From contig CALIBC010000253.1 of assembly GCA_938045615.1 (NCBI GenBank), positions 1-40,596 on the forward strand: a stretch of DNA of 40,596 nt, in the 5' to 3' direction. Positions 17,320 through 24,943 of this stretch are shown here, piece after piece. Source of the stretch: an uncultured Clostridia bacterium. Lineage in GTDB: Bacteria > Bacillota > Clostridia > Peptostreptococcales > Anaerovoracaceae. How positions within the stretch are numbered: the stretch's first letter is position 1; every line of letters starts with the position of its first letter. The translations under genes were made by a program, and so were the position numbers. The notes under the pieces were generated by a model. It was not told the origin of the DNA. It was given only the letters and a program-made list of their open reading frames with translations, and made no database searches.

Positions 17320-18595
17320 ATTTCTTTTCAAAAACATAGTTTTCACCGTTTATCTTAAATCTCACCGTCAAACCACTGTTATAGTCTTCTATCCTGAATC
17401 CTCCGTAATAAGCCGTCTTCATATTTATTTCAATAATATCCATCATTCTCAACAGTTTGGTCTCGTTGTCGATGAGCATTATCATACCGGATATGTACGA
17501 TTCATATCCTTCGCCTCTTTTATTGTGCGGATTTATATAAGGAACTTTTGAATCAAAATCTTTCACCGTCAATTCCTTTTGCTCTTTTTTCTCACTTTTG
17601 CCGATCGATTTCTTCTTATGCTTTCCTTTTACGCTTTTAATGATGGATTCAATGTCTGTCGCCCATGAAGCCGAATCTTTATAAAAGGGTACTTTTTCAC
17701 CGTTGATCAAAAGATGGTAATCGTTTCTCGCCTCTGCAAGCGACCATGCGGCTTGGATGGCCTTTTGTGTAGCAACCGCCCATGGACCAGGAGTCAACAA
17801 CTCCGCAGCCGCCAATGTTTCCGCCAATTTAACCTTATCTGTTTGCAGGTATATCATATTCATCACGCTTCTTAGAAGTATTATTTTTCTCTTGGTGGAC
17901 GCTTCGTTTTCCTCATCCGTACTTTTTCCGTTAAGGATATATTCTTCCTCGCATTTGAAAAAAGTGCTTCCCAGATCCTTATCATCAGCACGGGTCTTAA
18001 AATACTTTTCTATGTATTTTCTTTGAAAATATTTGTCTGTACCTTTCTTTATCAGATCGTCGAAGCTTTTTATGTTTTTTAAAGTCTCTCTGATACGTTT
18101 TATCGAAAAGCCGTCGGAAGCCTCATGCGACGGCAGATCGTCAAACTTCACGGATTTAAAAGAGATCGGAGAAGCACTCTTGGCTGATTTTATTTCCTTG
18201 ATACCTCTGTCTTTATTTAAAACAGCACACTTTCCTTCTTTTACTATCTGCTCATTAAAGCACAAGGTGCTTCTCAAAGAATGCGATGCAAGATCAGAAT
18301 CAATCCCCTCAAGTTCTACGTATTTTTTGTTCTTGAATGAGGTCAATGCATAGAAATTCAGCTTCTCATTTACATCTCTCTCTATACCGTTGAATGCAAA
18401 TATTCCGTATCTTCCTTGCAGATTCAGATCATATTCTCCCAAGATAGATTCACACCACATTAGGCCCAATTCCCTTGTCGAGCTGGCGACCCCGATCGAT
18501 TTCGCCGCTTTTACAAATATGGTAACCATCGTCACAAGTGTAACGAATAAAAGCATTATTAAAATTGTCGCCGAACCCTTTCTGCTTTTTAACAT
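17312..18595 (-). CDS. DUF5702/TadG-like pilus-assembly protein
   Basis: A 427-residue protein with an N-terminal RKGSATILIMLLFVTLVTMVT-type membrane anchor. It lacks the Glu at +5 expected for processed pseudopilins, then has a large, mainly helical outside domain rich in Lys. The architecture and position after TadE match the DUF5702 proteins of clostridial tad loci, which resemble TadG. GAGG precedes the ATG. The stop overlaps the start of the next pseudopilin gene. The family name is assigned from architecture and context rather than a signature motif. Confidence 0.65.
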   Translation of the reverse strand: MLKSRKGSATILIMLLFVTLVTMVTIFVKAAKSIGVASSTRELGLMWCESILGEYDLNLQGRYGIFAFNGIERDVNEKLNFYALTSFKNKKYVELEGIDSDLASHSLRSTLCFNEQIVKEGKCAVLNKDRGIKEIKSAKSASPISFKSVKFDDLPSHEASDGFSIKRIRETLKNIKSFDDLIKKGTDKYFQRKYIEKYFKTRADDKDLGSTFFKCEEEYILNGKSTDEENEASTKRKIILLRSVMNMIYLQTDKVKLAETLAAAELLTPGPWAVATQKAIQAAWSLAEARNDYHLLINGEKVPFYKDSASWATDIESIIKSVKGKHKKKSIGKSEKKEQKELTVKDFDSKVPYINPHNKRGEGYESYISGMIMLIDNETKLLRMMDIIEINMKTAYYGGFRIEDYNSGLTVRFKINGENYVFEKKYG

Positions 18596-18661
18596 CGCAT
18601 TCCTCTTTCATCGCATAAATAAATTTATCTCTTTGATCTCTCTCCACTTTTCCCGTATTGC

Positions 18662-19018
18662 CTACTTTCCTGTTTTCTTTTCAAATCCCTTTTTCAATCT
18701 TATGGCATCGCTCGGATTCAGCATATAGCATTTCCCGGAAATTTCTTTTCTTAAAATCCCTCTTCCTATCCCTTTCATTACTGTCGAGACTTCTTTTGAC
18801 TCGTTTTCGACATGAAATATGACTTTGCTGTTCATGGCTTTTTGTGAAAGTCGTTCATGCATTTTCGCCTGAACGTGAAGTCCTTCGTAGAAATAAATCA
18901 ACATTATTATCATGCTCAAAATCAAAAGTATCACCACCGGAATCACTATTGCCGCCTCCACCGTGGATTCCCCTCTTTTGTTCCACTTTGTTATTTTTGA
19001 TTTTTTCGCCAGCTTCAT
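18662..19018 (-). CDS. tadE: TadE family pseudopilin
   Basis: A 118-residue minor pilin. The basic leader ends in NKRG, followed by ESTVEAAIVIPVVILLILSM with Glu at +5, the classic TadE cleavage and membrane segment. The exported portion is short (about 75 residues) and basic. The AAGG ribosome site overlaps the stop codon of the Flp-like gene 5 nt upstream, so the two are probably translated together. Confidence 0.85.
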   Translation of the reverse strand: MKLAKKSKITKWNKRGESTVEAAIVIPVVILLILSMIIMLIYFYEGLHVQAKMHERLSQKAMNSKVIFHVENESKEVSTVMKGIGRGILRKEISGKCYMLNPSDAIRLKKGFEKKTGK

Positions 19019-19023
19019 ATCTT

Positions 19024-19317
19024 TTACCTTGAATTCAAAGTATTGAAGGTCTTATTTATGAATGAAGTAATTTCAGACTTGAAAATCAGCCCCAATGCCA
19101 CCGCCAAAGCGATAAGTATCGCAACCTGAACCATTTCCATGGGCATAATGCTTCCCCTCTTTTCCTTTATTTTTGCCAACACCCTCTCACCTTTTTTCTT
19201 ACTCGATTTCTCCAACATTCTTCGATCCCCCGATTTCTGCGACATTCTTCCGTTCCTCCTTTCTTTTTCGCTTTCCGACGCATCCCCTTTTCTTTTAACT
19301 TTTGAGTTGCTAAACAT
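19024..19317 (-). CDS. Flp1-like type IVb pilin
   Basis: A 97-residue candidate major pilin. The hydrophobic assembly helix MVQVAILIALAVALGLIF (about 62-79) follows KEKRG|SIMPME, a likely prepilin-peptidase site after Gly55 with Glu nearby, and the mature part (about 42 residues) ends in a short helix, as in Flp/Flp1-like pilins. The leader is very long and basic (55 residues). Three in-frame ATGs, at 19317, 19245 and 19218, each have a purine-rich ribosome site, so the true leader may be 55, 31 or 22 residues. It lies between tadC and tadE. Confidence 0.75.
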   Translation of the reverse strand: MFSNSKVKRKGDASESEKERRNGRMSQKSGDRRMLEKSSKKKGERVLAKIKEKRGSIMPMEMVQVAILIALAVALGLIFKSEITSFINKTFNTLNSR

Positions 19318-19321
19318 GATA

Positions 19322-20329
19322 TTATCCTCCTTTCACCTGAAGCATGGCCGGCAATGCCGTAACTACGATGAGCACCACCAGCAAAATCGCCAGCGGAAAC
19401 GATAATTTCGATTCCGCAAGTTTGCCCTTTTCAATCGCTTTCTTTTTCCGTTCTTCCCATATCATTTCACCGTCACCCTTAAGTTTTTCACGTAAATCAA
19501 CGCCTTTCTTCTGATTGTCCGCAATAAGCGACACGACTCTGGAAAACCACCTGTTCCCTATAGTTTCAGCTCTCTCCTGTAATAAAGAGATTAAATTCTT
19601 ATTGCTTTTTACGGACTTTTCTTTAACATCCGACAGGACTTCTCCCAAATAATCCAGTTTATTTTTTTTACGGTAACCACCTACTATGGCTCTGAATGCA
19701 TCGTTGAATATCAGACCGCAGTTAAGCAACATCAAAAGCTGATCGTTGAAACCCGGAAGAGACTTGAGTATCATTTCATCCCTGTATTTCTTTCTCTCAT
19801 ACTCTTTCTTCCTTATATCAAAATACATTATGAGTATGATCATAAAGGGAACTGCTATCAGCATAACCGCATTGTAGTTTTTTGCCCGCTTCCAATAAAG
19901 TTTTGTACTGTTTTCTGCTCTGTCGGGCAAAATCACCATCTTTCCGGAGGAATCGTTGACGGTGTCCACAGCATTTCTTATCGCATTTATCAATTCCCTC
20001 TCCGGATCGACCTTTTCACTTTCTCTCTTTATCTTCCCGTTACTGCCCCGTATGGTAATAGTTGCACTTTCTTCCACACTTCTGGAACCTTTTTGCGCCT
20101 TGATCTTTACCGGATATGAAACAAAATCCTTGCCCGTTTTCCTTTCTATTGCGCGCAGATTCCCATATTTATCCACCATGTATTCCGCTTCTCCGCTTAT
20201 ATCTCTGTACAAAAGTATCCCTATTACGGAAAAAGTCACCGTAAGCAAAATCATAAGCTTATTTCGCGTTTCCCGTTTTGAAAGAAACACTTTTAAATTT
20301 TTGAATTCTTCTATTATATCTATCTTCAT
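19322..20329 (-). CDS. TadC-like type II secretion F-domain protein with large extracytoplasmic insert
   Basis: A 335-residue inner-membrane platform protein. The first membrane segment (about 23-41) is followed by roughly 110 polar residues, predicted outside, then a second segment near 150-170. The cytoplasmic T2SSF domain (LPGFNDQLLMLLNCGLIFNDAFRAIVGGY near 195-220) follows, and the C-terminal segment LSFPLAILLVVLIVVTALP ends it. The start is the ATG at 20329 with GGAG 7 nt upstream; an in-frame codon at 20350 has no ribosome site. It is paired with TadB as usual. The insert is not typical of TadC. Confidence 0.82.
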   Translation of the reverse strand: MKIDIIEEFKNLKVFLSKRETRNKLMILLTVTFSVIGILLYRDISGEAEYMVDKYGNLRAIERKTGKDFVSYPVKIKAQKGSRSVEESATITIRGSNGKIKRESEKVDPERELINAIRNAVDTVNDSSGKMVILPDRAENSTKLYWKRAKNYNAVMLIAVPFMIILIMYFDIRKKEYERKKYRDEMILKSLPGFNDQLLMLLNCGLIFNDAFRAIVGGYRKKNKLDYLGEVLSDVKEKSVKSNKNLISLLQERAETIGNRWFSRVVSLIADNQKKGVDLREKLKGDGEMIWEERKKKAIEKGKLAESKLSFPLAILLVVLIVVTALPAMLQVKGG

Positions 20330-20433
20330 GTGTATTCTCCCCGGTCGCAAGGCTCATCCCCACATACACTCTTCAAACTTCGATTATTCCGCAAGATCGG
20401 ATCATTTTATATGACCTGTAAACTTCCCAAATA

Positions 20434-21168
20434 TCAAATTTCAATATTAGTGATTCTGTCCATCATTCTGTATGCCATAAATACCCCCGCAAGTGCCGCC
20501 GTCATGGCTATTCTGCCCTCCAAGGTTCGGTACATCACAGAAAGATACTCCGGTGAAAGCAATCTCAAAAACATGATTACGACAATCGGCATCATCGTTA
20601 TTATCCTTCCCTCAAACTTCCTCTGACTAACGATCTGCTTTATCTCCCGTTCAATTTCAATCTTTTGGCTTATGAGATCGGATGTTTTATGTATGGCTGA
20701 CACAAAATCCCCACCGCTTCTGAGGCACGACTCGTATATCCTTACGAAAGTTTCGATATCCTCTATGCCGCTACGTTCCGCAAAATGATGCAGTGCAGAC
20801 GATACGTTGCCGTTTATGCTGTCTGTTTCTGCCAATATGCAGTCTATTTCTACAATAATCGGATCCTTTTTCGTATATATTTTCAAGAGCTCCTTTTCCG
20901 CCTCTCTTATCCCCTCTTCCATGTGCCTTCCCGTCGACAGCGACGAGGCGATGCATGAAAGAAAATCTCTGAACTGCATCAAGAGAACATCTCTGTTTCT
21001 TTGCAATATAAGCTCATTCACATACTTTTGAGTCGGTCTGTACAAAAAAACCGTAAATACTGCCATCGCAAATGTGTTGTAAAACAGTATCCCCATGCAC
21101 GCTGTGAACAACAACAAAAGGACTGTCACAAACATTTTCTTTGAAAATGCGGAATTCCAGCTTGGCAT
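20434..21168 (-). CDS. TadB-like type II secretion F-domain protein
   Basis: A 244-residue platform protein. Two hydrophobic segments lie near the N-terminus (about 12-45). The T2SSF domain follows (QFRDFLSCIASSLSTGRHMEEGI, then the Gly-Gly-Asp-Phe SGGDFVSAIHKTSDLI), and two C-terminal membrane segments end it. The ATG at 21168 has an AGGAGGAG ribosome site; a codon at 21189 that overlaps the cpaF stop is a weaker choice. It immediately follows the ATPase gene, the canonical tadA-tadB order. Confidence 0.85.
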   Translation of the reverse strand: MPSWNSAFSKKMFVTVLLLLFTACMGILFYNTFAMAVFTVFLYRPTQKYVNELILQRNRDVLLMQFRDFLSCIASSLSTGRHMEEGIREAEKELLKIYTKKDPIIVEIDCILAETDSINGNVSSALHHFAERSGIEDIETFVRIYESCLRSGGDFVSAIHKTSDLISQKIEIEREIKQIVSQRKFEGRIITMMPIVVIMFLRLLSPEYLSVMYRTLEGRIAMTAALAGVFMAYRMMDRITNIEI

Positions 21169-21185
21169 ATATCTCCTCCTTTTTC

Positions 21186-22370
21186 TCATTCATATCGCCT
21201 TATCTTTTTCTGCGTGTTTTTCAAATCATTTTCCGTCCTTACGAGTCTTCTGTTTTGATTGAGGATAAACAACGGGTTCATAATGTATTCCCCCTCCTTA
21301 AACCCTAGCAATTCCTGCACTTCCATCACACGTCTTTTTCCATCCTGAAATCTTCCCAGATGAACAAATATGTCCATACCCTCTATAATCTGTGCTCTCA
21401 CTGTATCGATGGGAAGCTCCGCCGACATAAGATACATGGCTTCAAGTCTTCGCAGCATTCCCTCGACCGAGTTCCCGTGTCCTGTAGACATACTGCCGTC
21501 ATGGCCTGTGTTCATTGCCTGCAGCATGTCACCAACTTCCTTTCCTCTCACCTCGCCAACGATAATCCTGTCCGGTCTCATCCTGAGACTGGTTCTTATC
21601 AACATATCCATGGAGACTTCCCCCTTACCTAAGGTGTTTGAATCGTGACACTCCATCTGCACTATGTTTTCTATCTGCGACAATGAAAGTTCACGTGAAT
21701 CTTCTATCACTATTACTCTTTCATTTTTAGGTATATAATCCGCAAGCGCATTCAAAAACGTGGTTTTTCCCGATGATGTCCCCCCGCTTATGAATATGTT
21801 GTATCCGCTTCTCACCAACGATTTAAGGAATTTACCGCATTCCGGGGTCAATGTTCCGCTTTCGGTCATCTTCTTTATGGATATGTGCTCTTTGGAAAAT
21901 TTCCGAACTGTCAGCGCGGCTCCGTCCGGCGATATGTTTTCAAACACCGCATTTACTCTTGAACCGTCCGATAACCTTGCATCCAGTATGGGGTTCAGCT
22001 CATTGATTTCACGATGGACTGAGGCTGCGATATTTCTCATTATCTCTTCAAGCTCATCCCTATCTTCAAATGCCACTTCTTCTTTTCTTATTCCGTCCGC
22101 TCTTTCCGTGAATATTTCTCCATAACCATTTACCATAATCTCACTTACTTTTTCATCTCTGACATACGGTTCCAAAATCCCAAGCTTGCTCCGCATCCTG
22201 TATCTTATCCATTCAGATATTTCCCTGCATTCGTTGACAGGCGTTTCCCCGTCCAAAATCGTCTGATTCAAAAGTCTTTCAAATTCATGATCCGATATCT
22301 TGGGATTTGCTTTTACCGCTTCAGTCATCATCCTATACTTCCGCATCCTGTTGGTGTTTGGATTTTCCAT
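21186..22370 (-). CDS. CpaF/TadA secretion ATPase
   Basis: A 394-residue hexameric ATPase that powers Flp pilus assembly. The N-terminal domain includes VSEIMVNGYGEIFTER near residue 75. Walker A is GGTSSGKTTF (196-205) with K202. The Asp-box region VIVIEDSRELSL, Walker B RIIVGEVRGKEV near 263 and the His-box region GHDGSMSTGH near 280 are all intact. AAGGAG precedes the ATG. It sits between TadZ and TadB. This is the only full set of catalytic motifs among the two ATPase-fold proteins of the locus. Confidence 0.95.
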   Translation of the reverse strand: MENPNTNRMRKYRMMTEAVKANPKISDHEFERLLNQTILDGETPVNECREISEWIRYRMRSKLGILEPYVRDEKVSEIMVNGYGEIFTERADGIRKEEVAFEDRDELEEIMRNIAASVHREINELNPILDARLSDGSRVNAVFENISPDGAALTVRKFSKEHISIKKMTESGTLTPECGKFLKSLVRSGYNIFISGGTSSGKTTFLNALADYIPKNERVIVIEDSRELSLSQIENIVQMECHDSNTLGKGEVSMDMLIRTSLRMRPDRIIVGEVRGKEVGDMLQAMNTGHDGSMSTGHGNSVEGMLRRLEAMYLMSAELPIDTVRAQIIEGMDIFVHLGRFQDGKRRVMEVQELLGFKEGEYIMNPLFILNQNRRLVRTENDLKNTQKKIRRYE

Positions 22371-22384
22371 CTTGTCTCCTTTCC

Positions 22385-23416
22385 TCAGGTTGATATGACT
22401 CTCTCAAATTTGTAGACAAAGTTTGCGATCCCTTTGCCGTAATCGGAATTCAGGTTTATTGCAATCCCGCGGTCTCCACCCATAAAGGCGTCTCTGTCGC
22501 AGGGTACTTGCTGACTCATTTCATAGTCTTGACAATCATAGGCGCTTCTGTTGTGAATTTTCATAAGAGTGCCTCCCATACTTCTAAAATATGCGGTAAG
22601 CTCTTCCGAACCCGAGAAATGATCACCCATACCGCTGTTTTTTTCCAAGATCATGCAGTCTGCGATCTTTGCTGCTTCTCTGTTTCTTTTGGAAAAATCA
22701 CAACCGAAATCAATAAAAAGGTAATCATATTTATCTGCTTTATCCACGGTACAAATCAATTTTTCGATGTCTCCGCAAGACGCGCTTTCCATGAAGTTGT
22801 CAATCCGTCCCCTGACTATTCGGTCGGGCGATCCGGGGATGATAAATTTGCTAAGATTGAAAAACTTCATTTCTTCAAGTGCGAAAAACAGTTCCTGCGA
22901 ATTTTTCCCCGAAGAATCGCGAAAATAATCCCATGAGGTATCCAAACTCTGCATGTTGAGATAAAGTGTCCTTTTTCCGAAGCCGGCTTCTATGGACTTT
23001 GATATCGCAAGCATGGACGATGTTACTCCACATCCGCCACCGCTTCCGAAAAATCCTATCACCTTCATCTTCCCGCGAGTTCGACAGGAAGCTTCAGCGC
23101 TTGTCGTCGCAAGATCGGCTTCTCCTTCCATATCTTTGTTTGCGATGCAAATTATCTTTCGCATTATTTCTCTGCTGTCCTCAAATTTATACGACGAGTA
23201 CGGGGAGTCCTGCGCTCCGGGTCTTTTTTCTGTAAGAAGAATGACCTTTCCGTCATTCTTTTTTTCTGATCCGGGTCTGTCCGTCAAAAGTACATCGCAT
23301 TCCCTCGGATTCTCAAGATGTATCTGAAAATCCCCTCCCTGCCTTGAAATTCCTCTTGCCAATGCAATCGCAAAATCACTGTCCTTAAGTTCGATTCCTA
23401 TGTGTATAACCGCCAT
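22385..23416 (-). CDS. TadZ/CpaE-like ParA-fold protein, P-loop lysine missing
   Basis: A 343-residue protein, first gene of the Tad run. An N-terminal receiver-like region (1-95) precedes a MinD/ParA-type fold from about 117. The P-loop reads GFFGSGGGCGVTSS (121-134): both the signature lysine and the Walker A lysine of the KGGxGKS/T consensus are absent, the latter replaced by V131. A Walker B-like YDYLFIDFGCD lies near residue 227. In other Tad systems TadZ localises the pilus machine to a cell site. It may therefore bind but not hydrolyse nucleotide. cpaF starts 14 nt downstream. Confidence 0.8.
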   Translation of the reverse strand: MAVIHIGIELKDSDFAIALARGISRQGGDFQIHLENPRECDVLLTDRPGSEKKNDGKVILLTEKRPGAQDSPYSSYKFEDSREIMRKIICIANKDMEGEADLATTSAEASCRTRGKMKVIGFFGSGGGCGVTSSMLAISKSIEAGFGKRTLYLNMQSLDTSWDYFRDSSGKNSQELFFALEEMKFFNLSKFIIPGSPDRIVRGRIDNFMESASCGDIEKLICTVDKADKYDYLFIDFGCDFSKRNREAAKIADCMILEKNSGMGDHFSGSEELTAYFRSMGGTLMKIHNRSAYDCQDYEMSQQVPCDRDAFMGGDRGIAINLNSDYGKGIANFVYKFERVIST

Positions 23417-23470
23417 ATGCTTCCCCGTTCCGCAAGCCGCTTTTCTCTCGACTATATTTTATTTGCCTCA

Positions 23471-23499
23471 ACTCTATCAACTTCCCCATAGACTGTCAA
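23471..23499 (-). promoter_or_regulatory. SigA-type promoter of the Tad locus
   Basis: On the minus strand a perfect TTGACA (23494-23499) is followed 17 nt later by TAGAGT (23471-23476). The predicted start near 23464 leaves a leader of about 48 nt before tadZ. No other promoter of this quality is seen within the locus. Confidence 0.7.
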
Positions 23500-23546
23500 C
23501 CATTATTTACCATCAAATGTATTTTCATACATTCCCCTTATCCATA

Positions 23547-23575
23547 TTGACAAAGTACGTTTGTAGGATTAAAAT
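23547..23575 (+). promoter_or_regulatory. SigA-type promoter of the riboflavin operon
   Basis: A perfect TTGACA (23547-23552), 17 nt, then TAAAAT (23570-23575). The predicted start near 23582 places the FMN riboswitch at the very 5' end of the transcript. The Tad promoter lies 48 nt away on the other strand. Confidence 0.8.
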
Positions 23576-23589
23576 TGCATTAATTGAAT

Positions 23590-23700
23590 ATCTTCGGGGC
23601 AGGGTTAAATTCCCTACCGGCGGTCAAAGCCCGCGAGCCTTTAAGGCATGATTCGGTGAAATTCCGAAGCCGACAGTACAGTCTGGATGAGAGAAGAAAT
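23590..23700 (+). promoter_or_regulatory. FMN riboswitch (RFN element)
   Basis: Conserved FMN-aptamer blocks appear in order: TCTTCGGGGCAGGGT, AATTCCCTACCGGCGGT, CCCGCGAGC, TGATTCGGTGAAATTCCG, AAGCCGACAGTACAGTCTGG and ATGAGAGAAGAA. The P1 helix is closed by TCTTC near 23591 and GAAGA near 23694. It binds flavin mononucleotide and controls the ribDEBAH operon just downstream; with terminators at 23715 and 23755 the control is by premature termination when FMN is plentiful. Confidence 0.97.
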
Positions 23701-23714
23701 TATGCTTTGTTTGC

Positions 23715-23745
23715 CTCGGAATTTTTCCGAGACTTTTGTTTTTCT
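23715..23745 (+). terminator. Riboswitch-linked intrinsic terminator 1
   Basis: CTCGGAA (23715-23721), a 3-nt loop, TTCCGAG (23725-23731), then ACTTTTGTTTTT. It lies 15 nt after the FMN aptamer, in the usual place for the expression platform. Confidence 0.8.
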
Positions 23746-23754
23746 TGACCACCC

Positions 23755-23777
23755 CCGAAGCTTCGGCTTCGGTTTTT
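23755..23777 (+). terminator. Intrinsic terminator 2 with UUCG tetraloop
   Basis: CCGAAGC (23755-23761), the stable loop TTCG, GCTTCGG (23766-23772), then TTTTT. It ends 6 nt before the ribD ribosome site GGGAG (23784-23788). A second terminator in one leader is unusual. Confidence 0.75.
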
Positions 23778-23794
23778 AATTTTGGGAGAATGAT

Positions 23795-24943
23795 ATGAAC
23801 AAGATGCAAAACCATATGCACGATGAGAAAAAATATATGTCGCTTGCGGTATCACTTGCTGAAAAAGGAAGAGGTTCTGTCAACCCCAACCCTCTTGTGG
23901 GCGCAGTCATAGTCAAAGACGGTGAGGTCATAGGACGCGGTTTTCATCAAAAATACGGGACTCTCCATGCAGAACGCAATGCGCTTTCCGCATGCAAAAA
24001 GGATCCTGCAGGAGGAACCATGTATGTAACTTTGGAGCCTTGTTGCCATCACGGTAAAACCCCACCCTGCACTCAAGCGATAATTGAAAGCGGAATTACG
24101 CGTGTGGTAATTGGTTCCTGCGATCCCAATCCTCTTGTGGCAGGCAAAGGAATACGTAAGCTCAAGGATGCCGGAATTGAGGTTGTAAGGGACTTTTGTC
24201 GTGAAGAATGTGATAGCCTGAACCCTGTTTTCTTTCACTACATTGCGACCAAAACCCCCTATGTCACGCTGAAATATGCTATGACACTTGACGGGAAGAT
24301 TGCAACCAAAGCCGGGATGTCAAAGTGGATTTCCGGTGAAGAATCGAGGGCTCACGCACATAAATTCAGATCCGAAAATATGGCGATAATGGTTGGGATC
24401 AACACCATATTAAAGGATGACCCGAATCTCACATGTAGACATTCCATGGGGCTGTCCCCTGTAAGGATTGTATGCGATACGCATCTGCGCACACCCTTGA
24501 ACTCAAATATTGTGGTTACAGCAAAACAGATGTCCGACAAATATCGTTGGCCGCGCACTATAATAGCGACAGCCGTCAGGGACGAAAAACTCCTGAAACC
24601 ATATAAAGATTCCGGGATCGTCTTTGTTCATGTCGAAAAGGAAGACGACGGGCACATCTCGTTGCCTCTTCTTATGAATAAACTGGGAAACATGCAAATC
24701 GACAGTCTTATACTTGAAGGCGGAGGTCTTCTCTCCTGGTCGGCGCTCAAGTCCGGCATAGTCAGGAAAGTTCAAACGTATCTGGCTCCAAAAATATTCG
24801 GCGGCGGCGATGCACCGACTCCCGTTGCGGGATTGGGCAAGGAGCTACCTGATGATGCGTTTAAATTAAAGAATGTCAAATTGGAACGTATAGGGAAAGA
24901 TATTTTTCTGGAAGGAGAGATAGAACAATGTTCACAGGCATAA
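23795..24943 (+). CDS. ribD: Bifunctional riboflavin deaminase/reductase
   Basis: A 382-residue enzyme for the second and third steps of riboflavin synthesis. The N-terminal deaminase domain holds the zinc site HAERNAL near residue 56 and LEPCCHHGKTPPC near residues 81-93. The C-terminal reductase domain begins near TPYVTLKYAMTLDGKIA (about 152) and ends after LILEGGG. GGGAG lies 7 nt before the ATG. It overlaps ribE by 16 nt, so their translation is coupled. Transcription is controlled by the FMN riboswitch upstream. Confidence 0.97.
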   Translation: MNKMQNHMHDEKKYMSLAVSLAEKGRGSVNPNPLVGAVIVKDGEVIGRGFHQKYGTLHAERNALSACKKDPAGGTMYVTLEPCCHHGKTPPCTQAIIESGITRVVIGSCDPNPLVAGKGIRKLKDAGIEVVRDFCREECDSLNPVFFHYIATKTPYVTLKYAMTLDGKIATKAGMSKWISGEESRAHAHKFRSENMAIMVGINTILKDDPNLTCRHSMGLSPVRIVCDTHLRTPLNSNIVVTAKQMSDKYRWPRTIIATAVRDEKLLKPYKDSGIVFVHVEKEDDGHISLPLLMNKLGNMQIDSLILEGGGLLSWSALKSGIVRKVQTYLAPKIFGGGDAPTPVAGLGKELPDDAFKLKNVKLERIGKDIFLEGEIEQCSQA

